From the NCBI GenBank assembly GCA_017526525.1, contig JAFXRG010000014.1:1-64000 (forward strand): a stretch of 64,000 nucleotides of DNA, read 5' to 3'. The notes beneath the pieces are model-generated. The model was given only the letters and a program-made list of their open reading frames with translations, searched no databases and was not told the origin of the DNA. Position 1 is the stretch's first letter; each line of letters starts with the position of its first letter. The position numbers were made by a program, and so were the translations under genes. Origin of the DNA: Clostridia bacterium (GTDB lineage: Bacteria > Bacillota > Clostridia > Christensenellales > Aristaeellaceae). This document shows positions 52,946 to 61,830 of the stretch, in pieces.

Positions 52946-53661
52946 CCGGTTGTCCCCTCCTTCGTCGGTTCAAGTTTCAGCACAATCACTTCGCACGGAT
53001 TATTGAACCGGGGAAAACGCGGCTTTGCGCCGTTGGTCATTCCCCGCGAAACCATCATTTTCCCGTGGTCATGCACTCCGTGGGTCACCTTGGGAAACAA
53101 TCCCTGTCCGGGAGCATACAGCCCCCGGCCAAAAAACTCCATCTGTCCGCCGTGGGCGTGTCCGCAGACCGTAAAATCGATGTCCCGCCCGCTCACATAT
53201 TTCAGGTACACTTCCGGCTGATGGCACATCAGCAGCCGGAAACCGTTTTTCTTTTCAAACCGGTCCAGGAAATCCAGGTCCGGCGATCCTTTCCGGCAGC
53301 TGCTCAGTCCGCCGATGCGGATCCCCCGGAAAAGGGTATCCCGGTCCCGCAGCAGCGTCACTTTGCTTTGCATTGCTTTCTTCAGGAAATCCTCTGAATG
53401 CCTGTATTTGATCTCGTGGTTTCCCAAAGAGAAAAACACCGGCACCTTTTCCGGCACTTCCCGCAGGAACTGCTCCGCAAGCCGGTTGTCCCTCCGGTGC
53501 CGGTCCACCAGGTCTCCGGGCAGGAGCAGGGCATCGCAACCGTAAAACAGATCCAGCAGATCCTCATAAGGCCCGCTGTGCAGGTCTGAAGCAACAGCCA
53601 GACGCAGTTTTTCCGGAATTTTCCCGGATCGGATCGTGTGTTCGGTAATGATTCGCTTCAT
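52942..53661 (-). CDS. Metallophosphoesterase (YkuE/YaeI-like)
   Basis: 239 residues with the full dinuclear metal set: ASDLHSG (DxH), PGDLVDR (GD), LGNHE and HAHGGQ. Calcineurin-like phosphoesterases of this length include YkuE and YaeI, which act on lipid-linked or nucleotide phosphodiesters; the substrate is not readable here. There is no signal peptide or membrane helix. It starts four bases inside the upstream membrane-protein gene and overlaps the 53-residue gene. Confidence 0.88.
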   Translation of the reverse strand: MKRIITEHTIRSGKIPEKLRLAVASDLHSGPYEDLLDLFYGCDALLLPGDLVDRHRRDNRLAEQFLREVPEKVPVFFSLGNHEIKYRHSEDFLKKAMQSKVTLLRDRDTLFRGIRIGGLSSCRKGSPDLDFLDRFEKKNGFRLLMCHQPEVYLKYVSGRDIDFTVCGHAHGGQMEFFGRGLYAPGQGLFPKVTHGVHDHGKMMVSRGMTNGAKPRFPRFNNPCEVIVLKLEPTKEGTTG

Positions 53662-54548
53662 ACAGGCTGCTCCGTAGCTTTGGTATTGTTATTTGCTTTT
53701 TTCCGGTAAAGAATCAGGCAGAAATATCCCGCTGCCAGCAGGAATAAAGTGACGCCTCCCCCCAGCAGGGTAATCTGGCCTGCCAGGGTTCCGAATTCCC
53801 TGCCCAGCGCTGCTGAAGCCTGTTCAATCATTGCCCCCGGGTGCAGCGAGAAAAAGATGATTCCCGTAGCAAGGATCGTCAGTCCGGTTCCCGCCGCGGC
53901 GGTTCCGTAATACTTCAGGCTGCTGAAAAAGTCCCGGCCCAGCAGCAGGGCAATCAGCCCCGCAGCGAGCAGGCTCAGGGCCGCACCCAGTGCCGGCAGT
54001 CTCCGGATATCCCGGATCATTCCTTCCACATCCGCCTTGTTCCGCGCAAAGCTCATTCCCCGGCTGAGAAGGGATTCCCGCAGGGGAAACACGACACGTT
54101 CAATTTTCTCTGCCAGCTCTGCCGCGATCTTTCCCGCATCTTCCGTCCGGGTTTCCCCGTTCATGCCGGCTTCCACTGCCTTCTCAAGCTCAGCGGCATT
54201 CCAGCGCGGAATCGTATCCACAATCCCTTCCGTGCAGAGTTTTGTCCACCATGCGGCGGCTTTCCGGTTCATTTCCAGCAGATCTTCCCGCCGGATCGCC
54301 GCTTTTACGCCCTCCGGGGAAAAACCGCAGTCCTCCGCCAGCCGGTCCACCTGTTCATAAATCTTCGCCTGCTGGCTGTCTGCCACCCCGTTTCCTGTCG
54401 CTGCGGCCAGATGCATTCCGGCGGAGGTCAGCCCCTGAACTGCCAGCAGGCTCAGAAGCGCCGCCGACAGAAAAGCGGTCAGCAGGAATGTCAGAACCCA
54501 GGCAAATCCGCGTTCCGGTGACGAAACGCATTTTCCTGTCGTCTTCAT
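53658..54548 (-). CDS. Multi-pass membrane protein with extracytoplasmic domain, unknown
   Basis: 296 residues. One membrane helix at about 17-40, a ~140-residue charged helical domain likely outside the membrane, then three helices (about 182-202, 213-233 and 262-285) and a short basic tail with Asn/Lys. I recognise no family. ATG 54548 overlaps the stop of the small upstream gene and its own stop overlaps the phosphoesterase start, so four genes after uvrB are chained by ATGA-type overlaps. Confidence 0.75.
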   Translation of the reverse strand: MKTTGKCVSSPERGFAWVLTFLLTAFLSAALLSLLAVQGLTSAGMHLAAATGNGVADSQQAKIYEQVDRLAEDCGFSPEGVKAAIRREDLLEMNRKAAAWWTKLCTEGIVDTIPRWNAAELEKAVEAGMNGETRTEDAGKIAAELAEKIERVVFPLRESLLSRGMSFARNKADVEGMIRDIRRLPALGAALSLLAAGLIALLLGRDFFSSLKYYGTAAAGTGLTILATGIIFFSLHPGAMIEQASAALGREFGTLAGQITLLGGGVTLFLLAAGYFCLILYRKKANNNTKATEQPV

Positions 54549-54706
54549 GCTTTCACCACCAGTTTGATCATTATGCTCAGCAGTTTATGGAGTGTCGGCC
54601 AGATTCTCGACACGGCCAGTGCCACGACTGCCACAATGGGAAGCGCCGCCGCCATGGGCATCAGGTACAGTCCCGGGCCGGGTTTCCGTTTCGTTTTAAT
54701 GCTCAC
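54545..54706 (-). CDS. Small single-pass membrane protein, 53 residues
   Basis: GTG start at 54706 overlaps the 3' end of uvrB by 11 bases; the stop overlaps the next ATG. A basic N-terminus ([12 protein letters not shown]) precedes one membrane helix (about 13-36, [14 protein letters not shown] inside it) and a short amphipathic tail. The ribosome site (AGGA) is modest. The chain of overlaps on both sides and the clear basic-then-hydrophobic layout support a real gene. No family recognised. Confidence 0.6.
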   Translation of the reverse strand: MSIKTKRKPGPGLYLMPMAAALPIVAVVALAVSRIWPTLHKLLSIMIKLVVKA

Positions 54707-56717
54707 TTTTCCTGGTCCGCTCCCTTCTTCTGTGCCTCCGCTGCTGCATATCGTCCTTCATGGGCGCTTCTCCCCGCAGCTTCAGAAGCTGATCCCGCAG
54801 TTCCGCAGCCCGTTCAAATTCCAGATCCTTTGCAGCGCCGATCATTTCCTCCTCAATCCGGCGCATCAGCGCATCCCGTTCGTCTTCCGTCAGTGCCTCC
54901 GGCGCGGTTTCCTCAATCTTCCGGGTAACCTCCAGCACCGAACGAATCGCATTCCGCACCGATTCCGGCGTAATGCCGTGTTCTTTGTTGTAAGCCTCCT
55001 GCAGCGCCCTGCGGCGGTTCGTTTCCGACATGGCTTTTGCCATGCTCTCCGTCAGGCTGTCTCCGTACAGGATTACCCGCCCGTCCACGTTCCGGGCTGC
55101 GCGGCCGATCGTTTGCACCAGGGAAGTCTCGCTGCGCAGGAATCCCTCCTTGTCGGCATCCAGAATAGCCACCAGCGCCACCTCCGGAAGATCCAGGCCT
55201 TCCCGCAGCAGATTGATGCCGACCAGGACGTCATATTCGCCCAGCCGCAGATCCCGCAGCAGTTCCATTCGTTCCATGGTCTGAATATCGCTGTGCAGGT
55301 AGCGTACCCTGATTTCCATCTCTTTCAGGTAATCCGTCAGGCTTTCCGCCATACGCTTGGTCAGAGTGGTCACAAGAACCCGCTCGCCTTTCGCGGTCAC
55401 CGCCCGGATCTCGCCCACCAGGTCATCCACCTGGCCGGTGGCTTTGCGCAGGATCACCTGGGGATCCAGCAGTCCCGTCGGCCGGATAATCTGTTCCACG
55501 GTCTGCTCCGCCCGTTCCCGTTCATAAGGCCCGGGAGTAGCTGAAACGTAGATGGTCTGGCCGATACGGCTTTCAAACTCGTTGAACAGCAGCGGACGGT
55601 TGTCATATGCGGAAGGCAGCCGGAAACCGTATTTCACCAACGTATCCTTCCGGGCCCGGTCTCCGTTGTACATCGCCCGGATCTGCGGCACGGTAACATG
55701 GCTCTCATCAATCATGACAAGAAACTCTTCCGGAAAATAATCCAGCAGGGTGTAAGGCGCGTCCCCCGGTTTCCGTCCGTCAAAATAGCGGGAGTAGTTT
55801 TCAATTCCCTGGCAGTATCCGATTTCCCGCATCATTTCAATGTCATACCGGGTACGCTGGGCAATCCGCTGCGCCTCCAGGAGCTTTCCCTCTTCTTCAA
55901 ACTCGGCAATCCGTTTTTTCAGGTCTTCTTCGATCTCGGCAATATGTTCCTCCATATGTGCGGGATCCGTTGCATAATGCGTGGCCGGAAACAGCGCCGC
56001 ATGCTCCAGGGTGGCGAGAACATGCCCGCTCACCGCGTCGATCTGTGAAATCCGTTCAATCTCGTCCCCGAACATTTCAACTCTCAGCGCCCGTTCCTTT
56101 TCTCCTGCGGGAATAATCTCCACCGTATCTCCCCGCACCCGGAAGGATCCCCGTTCAAAGTCCGTGTCATTTCGTTCATACTGGATGTCCACAAGATCCA
56201 GAAGCAGTTTCCGGCGCGGATAGGTCATTCCGGGCCGCAGGCTGATCATCTGGCCCTCGTATTCACTGGGATCCCCCATGGAATAAATGCAGCTTACCGA
56301 AGCCACAATAATCACGTCCTTCCGCTCCCGCAGAGCCGCGGTGGCGGAGTGGCGCAGCCGGTCGATTTCGTCGTTGACGGACGCATCCTTTTCAATGTAG
56401 GTATCGGAGGAAGCAATATAAGCCTCCGGCTGATAATAATCATAGTAGGAAACAAAGTATTCCACCCGGCTGTCCGGAAAAAAAGCTTTCAGTTCGCTGC
56501 ACAGCTGTGCCGCCAGGGTCTTGTTGTGAGCAATGACCAGCGTCGGTTTCTGAACCTTTTCAATCACGGAAGCCATGGTGAACGTTTTTCCGCTTCCTGT
56601 AACACCCAGCAAAATCTGTTCCTTCAGCCCCGCCTTGACTCCGGCGGCCAGTGCTTCAATCGCCTGGGGCTGATCACCGGATGCGGTGTACGGTGCCTTC
56701 AGCACAAACTTATCCAT
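54696..56717 (-). CDS. uvrB: UvrABC excinuclease subunit B
   Basis: 673 residues. Damage-verifying helicase-like subunit of nucleotide excision repair. Walker [11 protein letters not shown], the beta-hairpin region [17 protein letters not shown], helicase motif [10 protein letters not shown], and a C-terminal UVR domain ([16 protein letters not shown]) that binds UvrC. uvrA and uvrC are not in the window. It overlaps the end of rnz by 19 bases. Confidence 0.98.
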   Translation of the reverse strand: MDKFVLKAPYTASGDQPQAIEALAAGVKAGLKEQILLGVTGSGKTFTMASVIEKVQKPTLVIAHNKTLAAQLCSELKAFFPDSRVEYFVSYYDYYQPEAYIASSDTYIEKDASVNDEIDRLRHSATAALRERKDVIIVASVSCIYSMGDPSEYEGQMISLRPGMTYPRRKLLLDLVDIQYERNDTDFERGSFRVRGDTVEIIPAGEKERALRVEMFGDEIERISQIDAVSGHVLATLEHAALFPATHYATDPAHMEEHIAEIEEDLKKRIAEFEEEGKLLEAQRIAQRTRYDIEMMREIGYCQGIENYSRYFDGRKPGDAPYTLLDYFPEEFLVMIDESHVTVPQIRAMYNGDRARKDTLVKYGFRLPSAYDNRPLLFNEFESRIGQTIYVSATPGPYERERAEQTVEQIIRPTGLLDPQVILRKATGQVDDLVGEIRAVTAKGERVLVTTLTKRMAESLTDYLKEMEIRVRYLHSDIQTMERMELLRDLRLGEYDVLVGINLLREGLDLPEVALVAILDADKEGFLRSETSLVQTIGRAARNVDGRVILYGDSLTESMAKAMSETNRRRALQEAYNKEHGITPESVRNAIRSVLEVTRKIEETAPEALTEDERDALMRRIEEEMIGAAKDLEFERAAELRDQLLKLRGEAPMKDDMQQRRHRRRERTRKSEH

Positions 56718-57640
56718 GCTTTCTCCTCTTCCCGGGGATAGCGGAGCGTAACAGTCTCCCCGTCTTTGGCTGTCCAGGTTTTATCAAATATTTTTCTCGT
56801 CTCTTCCAGATGGCTTTCCGGATCCTCCAGGCTGGTGCTGAAGTGGGTCAGCAGCAGTGCGCCAGCTTCCGCCCGGCGGGCCGTTTCCGCAGCTTCCCGG
56901 AACATCATGTGATGGTTTTTCAGCGCCTGGGGCATTTTTTCCTCGTCAGCGTACATTCCTTCCAGAATCAGCAGGTCCGCGTCCCGGGTATATCGGTCCA
57001 GGGTTTCGCAGGGCCGCGTGTCCGTAGAAAACACAGCTGTGATGCCTTTCCTGGGCTTTCCTGCAACCTCCTCAGGAAGAATCTTTCTTCCGTGAATCCT
57101 GACTGTTTCGCCCTCCTGAAGCCTCTTCCATTCGGTGACCGGAATGTCCAGCGCCCGGGCTTTTTCCGGCGAAAACTCCGGTTTCCGGGGCAGTGTCATC
57201 CGGTATCCGTAGCAGGGAATTCCGCCGTGATCCACCGGAAACGCCCGGATCTGCAGTCCCACCGACTCCAGTTCCTTTCCCTCCGGCGGAAGCTCGTGCA
57301 GCAAGACCGGAAAACTCAGCGGAGGAACAATTACGCACAGGCCTTCCACAACGCGTTTCAGTCCCCGGGGCCCCCAGATATGGAGCGTTTCCGTTTTTCC
57401 GGCTTTCTCAAGGCTCAGCAGGAGCCCTGCCAGCCCTGTGCAGTGATCCCCGTGGAAATGAGTCAGCAGCACATCCTCAATGCACCGGAATCCCCATCCC
57501 AGCTTCCGGATCCCCACCTGGGTTCCCTCTCCGCAGTCAATCAGCATGCTCCGGCCGTTCACCCGTACATACAGGGAGGAAAGCGCCCGGTCCGCCAGCG
57601 GCAGGGTCCCGCCGGTTCCCAGCGTGCAGACTTCCAGCAC
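56699..57640 (-). CDS. rnz: Ribonuclease Z
   Basis: 313-residue metallo-beta-lactamase-fold tRNA 3' endonuclease. N-terminus [13 protein letters not shown], zinc motif [12 protein letters not shown], and later histidines in DHGGI and LTHFST are present. The start is GTG 57640, supported by AAGGGGGAGAG just upstream; a TTG at 57664 lies before that site and is rejected. Confidence 0.92.
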   Translation of the reverse strand: MLEVCTLGTGGTLPLADRALSSLYVRVNGRSMLIDCGEGTQVGIRKLGWGFRCIEDVLLTHFHGDHCTGLAGLLLSLEKAGKTETLHIWGPRGLKRVVEGLCVIVPPLSFPVLLHELPPEGKELESVGLQIRAFPVDHGGIPCYGYRMTLPRKPEFSPEKARALDIPVTEWKRLQEGETVRIHGRKILPEEVAGKPRKGITAVFSTDTRPCETLDRYTRDADLLILEGMYADEEKMPQALKNHHMMFREAAETARRAEAGALLLTHFSTSLEDPESHLEETRKIFDKTWTAKDGETVTLRYPREEEKAWISLC

Positions 57641-57677
57641 TCTTCTCTCCCCCTTCCGCAGCAAATACTAACATATA

Positions 57678-57706
57678 ATAATACTCTGAAATCCGCTTTC
57701 TTGCAA
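57678..57706 (-). promoter_or_regulatory. Candidate promoter of rnz-uvrB cluster
   Basis: Minus-strand -35 TTGCAA (57701-57706) and -10 TATTAT (57678-57683), spacer 17, about 40 bases before the rnz start. Confidence 0.5.
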
Positions 57707-57764
57707 TCTTATGCACTTTCCCGGACCGGGACTTCCCTTTGTTCACGTTTATCCGGTAGGATTA

Positions 57765-57800
57765 TGCATATTTTTATACATCATCTTTGCATATTATGCA
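57765..57800 (+). promoter_or_regulatory. Candidate upstream ARG boxes
   Basis: Two imperfect palindromes, TGCATATTTTTATACA (57765-57780) and TGCATATTATGCA (57788-57800), about 80-115 bases upstream of the argG -35. They resemble the TGAAT-N4-ATTCA layout of ArgR boxes with C for A. The remainder of the 303-base gap between rnz and argG holds only the two promoters and the downstream operator. Confidence 0.45.
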
Positions 57801-57881
57801 TCTAGGCGATCCAAGGTTCCCGGACGCCCGTTTTTTCTGTATGTTTTTATGTTTTTTCAGCGTTTTGTTTGCAGAAAAAGC

Positions 57882-57910
57882 TTGACACGAAGGATCTGCA
57901 GGTGTATATT
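57882..57910 (+). promoter_or_regulatory. Promoter of the arginine operon
   Basis: -35 TTGACA (57882-57887) and -10 TATATT (57905-57910), spacer 17: a strong vegetative promoter ahead of argG. Confidence 0.88.
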
Positions 57911-57913
57911 TCG

Positions 57914-57927
57914 TGCATAATCATGCA
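57914..57927 (+). promoter_or_regulatory. Candidate ArgR operator at the transcription start
   Basis: TGCAT-AATC-ATGCA directly after the -10 box, covering the expected +1. The same half-site occurs in the two boxes upstream, so ArgR dimers or a looped hexamer could repress in arginine. No argR gene is in the window. Confidence 0.55.
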
Positions 57928-57943
57928 TGAAGGAGGTTTTCCC

Positions 57944-59170
57944 ATGAATAAACAGGATATCAAAAAGGTAGTTCTCGCCTACTCAGGCGGTCTGGATACT
58001 TCCATTATCATCCCCTGGCTGAAAGAGAACTATAACAACCCCGAAATTATTGCCGTCTCCGGTGACGTGGGCCAGGGAACGGAGCTGGACGGTCTGGAGG
58101 AGAAAGCCCTCAAAACCGGCGCTTCCAAGCTTTACATTCTGGACCTCACCGAAGAATACGTGGACGATTACATCATCCCCACCATGAAAGCCGGCGCAGT
58201 CTATGAGGATTATCTGCTCGGCACCAGCCACGCGCGTCCCTGTATTGCCAAAGGGCTGGTCGAAATCGCCAAAAAAGAGGGTGCGGACGCCATCTGCCAC
58301 GGCTGCACCGGCAAGGGCAACGACCAGGTTCGTTTCGAGCTGGCTGTGAAGCATTTCGCTCCGGATATGCCCATCATTGCTCCCTGGCGTGAGTGGAGCA
58401 TTCAGTCCAGGGATGAGGAGATCGACTACGCCGAAGCCCACAACATCCCGCTGAAAATCACCCGGGAAACCAATTACTCCAAGGACAAGAACCTTTGGCA
58501 CCTGAGCCATGAAGGCCTGGATCTGGAAGACACCGGAAACGAACCGATGTACGAAAAGCCCGGATTCCTGGAAATGGGTGTCTCTCCCATCGACGCACCG
58601 GACGAACCCACCTATGTGACCCTGGATTTTGAGCAGGGCATTCCGGTGGCGCTGGACGGGGAAAAGATGACCGCCAAGCAGATCATTCTGAAGCTTAACG
58701 AGCTGGGCGGCAAGAACGGCATCGGCATCATCGATATCGTTGAAAACCGGCTGGTGGGAATGAAATGCCGCGGCGTCTACGAAACCCCCGGCGGAACGAT
58801 CCTGTATAAAGCCCATGAGGCGCTGGAATCTGTGTGCCTGGACAAACTGACGATGCATGAAAAGCAGAAACTGTCCATCACGTTCGCCGAACTCGTCTAC
58901 AACGGCCTCTGGTTCTCTCCCCTGCGGGAAGCGCTTTCCGCCTTCGTGGACAAGACACAGGAAAAAGTAACCGGCAAAGTGAAGCTCAAGCTGTACAAGG
59001 GCAACATCATCAAAGCCGGCGTCTGGAGTGATTATTCTCTCTATTCCGAGGATATCGCCACCTTCGGTGCCTCTGATTACAACCAGAAAGATTCCGCGGG
59101 CTTCATCACCCTCTTCGGTCTCCCGACGAAGGTTCAGGCCCTGGTGGATGCTGCCAACGAAAAAAAGTAA
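57944..59170 (+). CDS. argG: Argininosuccinate synthase
   Basis: 408 residues. Joins citrulline and aspartate using ATP. ATP PP-loop [13 protein letters not shown], then [25 protein letters not shown] and the citrulline/aspartate-binding segments. ATG 57944 has AAGGAGG upstream; an in-frame extension to 57869 would cover the promoter. First gene of the arginine operon; argH does not follow directly. Confidence 0.98.
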   Translation: MNKQDIKKVVLAYSGGLDTSIIIPWLKENYNNPEIIAVSGDVGQGTELDGLEEKALKTGASKLYILDLTEEYVDDYIIPTMKAGAVYEDYLLGTSHARPCIAKGLVEIAKKEGADAICHGCTGKGNDQVRFELAVKHFAPDMPIIAPWREWSIQSRDEEIDYAEAHNIPLKITRETNYSKDKNLWHLSHEGLDLEDTGNEPMYEKPGFLEMGVSPIDAPDEPTYVTLDFEQGIPVALDGEKMTAKQIILKLNELGGKNGIGIIDIVENRLVGMKCRGVYETPGGTILYKAHEALESVCLDKLTMHEKQKLSITFAELVYNGLWFSPLREALSAFVDKTQEKVTGKVKLKLYKGNIIKAGVWSDYSLYSEDIATFGASDYNQKDSAGFITLFGLPTKVQALVDAANEKK

Positions 59171-59179
59171 GGAGTCATC

Positions 59180-60106
59180 ATGACGAAAGTCTTCATTGAC
59201 GGCAGCGCCGGAACCACCGGCCTGCGGATCCGGGAACGGCTCTCCGGCCGAAAGGATCTGGAACTGCTGACCCTGCCGGAGGAACTCCGCAAGGATTCCT
59301 CCGCCCGGGCCGATGCGCTGAACACGGCAGCGGTATCCTTTCTTTGCCTGCCGGATGATGCAGCCAGGGAAGCCGTTTCCCTGGTTACCTCTCCGGATGC
59401 TGTTATCATCGATACCAGCACCGCCCATCGCACGGCGGAAGGCTGGACCTACGGTTTCCCCGAACTGAAAGGCCAGCGGGAAAAGATCCGCTCCTCCCGC
59501 CGGATTGCCAATCCAGGCTGCCACGCCAGCGGTTTTATCTCGCTGGCTGCGCCGCTGGTTCAGGCCGGACTGCTCCTCCCGGGCGCCCGGCTTTCCTGCT
59601 TTTCCCTGACCGGTTATTCCGGCGGCGGAAAGAAAATGATCGCGGCTTATGAAGCAGAAGGCCGTTCTCCCCTGCTGGACGCTCCGCGTCAGTACGGCCT
59701 GGGCCAGACCCATAAGCATCTTCCCGAAATGTCTGCGGTCTGCGGCCTGCAGCATGAACCTGTTTTCTGTCCCGTTGTGGCTCCGTATTACTCCGGCATG
59801 GAAGTGGTGGTTTCGCTGACCCCGGCGGAAACCTCCGCCTCCCCGGATGAAATCCGCCAGGTTTATCGGGATTATTACCGGAACGGGCTGGTTCATTTCT
59901 CCGAAGGCGCCGGCGAGGAAGGCTTCCTGTCTGCCTGCGCGCTGGCCGGAAGGGATGACATGGAAATATCCGTTTTCGGTGTTCCGGAGCGGATTCTCCT
60001 CGTTTCCCGCTTTGACAATCTGGGAAAAGGCGCCTCCGGTGCCGCGATTCAGAATATGAATCTTGTGCTGGGGGCGGATGAATCCCTCGGCCTGATCAGA
60101 GGATAG
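59180..60106 (+). CDS. argC: N-acetyl-gamma-glutamyl-phosphate reductase, type 2
   Basis: 308 residues. Reduces N-acetylglutamyl phosphate with NADPH. NADP site FIDGSAGTTGLRIRERL, catalytic Cys in NPGCHASGF, and HTAEGWTYGFPEL. At ~310 residues with this N-terminus it is the short type 2 ArgC rather than the ~345-residue form usual in Firmicutes. It starts nine bases after argG. Confidence 0.95.
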   Translation: MTKVFIDGSAGTTGLRIRERLSGRKDLELLTLPEELRKDSSARADALNTAAVSFLCLPDDAAREAVSLVTSPDAVIIDTSTAHRTAEGWTYGFPELKGQREKIRSSRRIANPGCHASGFISLAAPLVQAGLLLPGARLSCFSLTGYSGGGKKMIAAYEAEGRSPLLDAPRQYGLGQTHKHLPEMSAVCGLQHEPVFCPVVAPYYSGMEVVVSLTPAETSASPDEIRQVYRDYYRNGLVHFSEGAGEEGFLSACALAGRDDMEISVFGVPERILLVSRFDNLGKGASGAAIQNMNLVLGADESLGLIRG

Positions 60107-60107
60107 C

Positions 60108-60581
60108 ATGGACGAAGTACGTATTCAGCCGATGACTGTCGAGGATTATGATGACGTCCGCGCCCTGTGGATGACCATCCGCGGTTTCGGAATCCGTGCC
60201 CTGGACGACGGTCCCGCGGATATCCGGCGCTTCATTCTCCGCAATCCGACCACCAGCGTCGTCGCGCGGGTCGGCAGCCGGATTGTCGGTTCCATTCTCT
60301 GCGGATCGGACGGACGCCAGGGGGCTCTCTACCATGTTTGCGTTGCCCGCGAATTCCGGCGCCGGGGCATCGGCACAAAGATGGTGGGCTATTGTATGCA
60401 GCAGCTGAAGCTGATGGGCATCAACAAGGTTTCCCTGATCGCCTTCACTGCCAATGATGCCGGCAACGCCTTCTGGAAGCAGATCGGCTGGACCCGCAAA
60501 ACGGACGTCAATTACTATGAGCTGATTCTGAATCAGGAAAATATTACGCACTTTATAGGAGAGGATGCAGATGATCAGTAG
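60108..60581 (+). CDS. GNAT-family N-acetyltransferase in the arginine operon
   Basis: 157 residues. The acetyl-CoA pyrophosphate loop is in VAREFRRRGIGTKMV, followed by the family helix and GNAFWKQIGWTRKTDV. It sits one base after argC and overlaps argJ by 11 bases, so it is built into the operon. It may be a short, single-domain N-acetylglutamate synthase priming the cycle, as seen in some actinobacteria, or may acetylate something else. The sequence alone does not decide. Confidence 0.85.
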   Translation: MDEVRIQPMTVEDYDDVRALWMTIRGFGIRALDDGPADIRRFILRNPTTSVVARVGSRIVGSILCGSDGRQGALYHVCVAREFRRRGIGTKMVGYCMQQLKLMGINKVSLIAFTANDAGNAFWKQIGWTRKTDVNYYELILNQENITHFIGEDADDQ

Positions 60582-61815
60582 AATTTCAGGCGGAGTCACC
60601 GCCCCGCGCGGATTCAGTGCTGCCTGCTGCGCCGCCGGCATCCGATATCAGGGGCGCACGGATATGGCTATGCTTTTCAGTCAGGCGCCCTGTGCCGTCG
60701 CCGGCACCTTCACTTCCAACCGGGTCAAAGCTGCTCCCGTTCTCTGGGACATGGACATTGTGAACGCCGGTGCCCCTGTGCAGGCTGTGGTAGTAAATGC
60801 CGGTATTGCCAACGCCGCCACCGGAAAAACCGGCCTGGAGCTGTGCCATTCCAGTGCATTGGCAGCTTCCGATGCCCTGGGAATTCCGGCCTCTTCCGTT
60901 TTGCTGGGTTCCACCGGGGTCATCGGCCCAAATCTGCCCCTGGACCGGCTTTCCGCCGGAATCCGGACTATGGCGTCTGCCCTTTCCGACTCGGAGGAAG
61001 CCGGCACCCTGGCCAGTAAAGCGATCATGACGACCGATACCGTCAACAAGGAGTTTGCGGTGGAGTTTTACCTTCCCGCCGCCGGCGGCGAAGGAACGGT
61101 TCCGGTCCGCCTGGGGGGAATGAGCAAAGGCTCCGGGATGATTCATCCGGATATGTGCACAATGCTGGGATATCTGACCACGGATTGTGCCATCTCCCGG
61201 GAGCTGCTGGAAAAGGCTCTGAAAAAGACGGTGCCGGATACCTTCAACATGATCACCGTGGACGGAGATACCAGCACCAATGATACACTTCTGCTGATGG
61301 CCAACGGTCTGGCGGGCAACAAACCCATTACGGAAGAGGATGAAAGCTTTGCTGTTTTCTCAGAGGCAGTTTTCAGCGTCTGCCGGGATCTGGCCGTCCT
61401 GATGGCTTCAGACGGGGAAGGTGCCACTCATCTGGTGGAGATGCGCGTTTTCAACGCGGATACAAAAGAAAACGCCCGCACCCTTGCCCGTTCGGTGGTA
61501 GGTTCAAGCCTTGTCAAAGCCATGATTTTCGGCCGGGATGCCAACTGCGGCCGGATCCTCTGCGCTCTCGGCTATGCCGGTCCGGACTTTGATCCTGCCG
61601 TTATCGAGCTGTACCTTCATGGGGAAAATGAAACTCTCTGCTTTTACCGGGACGGTTGCGTCCAGGCCTTTGATGAGGAAAAGGCTGCCGCCATCCTTGC
61701 CGAAAAGGAAGTTCGTTTCTCCTGTGATATGAAAGCCGGCAGTGAAGAAGCGGTTGCCTGGGGCTGCGATCTTACCTATGACTATGTGAAAATCAACGGT
61801 GACTACCGGAGCTGA
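60571..61815 (+). CDS. argJ: Bifunctional ornithine acetyltransferase/N-acetylglutamate synthase
   Basis: 414-residue precursor that self-cleaves into alpha and beta chains. It recycles acetyl from acetylornithine to glutamate, and bifunctional forms also use acetyl-CoA. The cleavage segment reads KGSGMIHPDMCTMLGY; the nucleophile Thr is kept but the residue before it is Cys, where most ArgJ have Ala. The first-strand TTTGVIG-like region appears as GSTGVIGPNLPLD. ATG 60571 is six bases from AGGAGAGG and is preferred to ATG 60565, which abuts it. Confidence 0.95.
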   Translation: MISRISGGVTAPRGFSAACCAAGIRYQGRTDMAMLFSQAPCAVAGTFTSNRVKAAPVLWDMDIVNAGAPVQAVVVNAGIANAATGKTGLELCHSSALAASDALGIPASSVLLGSTGVIGPNLPLDRLSAGIRTMASALSDSEEAGTLASKAIMTTDTVNKEFAVEFYLPAAGGEGTVPVRLGGMSKGSGMIHPDMCTMLGYLTTDCAISRELLEKALKKTVPDTFNMITVDGDTSTNDTLLLMANGLAGNKPITEEDESFAVFSEAVFSVCRDLAVLMASDGEGATHLVEMRVFNADTKENARTLARSVVGSSLVKAMIFGRDANCGRILCALGYAGPDFDPAVIELYLHGENETLCFYRDGCVQAFDEEKAAAILAEKEVRFSCDMKAGSEEAVAWGCDLTYDYVKINGDYRS

Positions 61816-61830
61816 AAAAGGAGTCCGTTA

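Noticed and set aside
57711..57920. 69-codon frame before argG
   Set aside because: Covers the argG promoter and operators; no ribosome site.
57983..60109. 708-codon open frame on the minus strand opposite argG and argC
   Set aside because: It spans two clear genes and their junction, which no real gene would do, and has no domain. It reflects biased codons in argG and argC.
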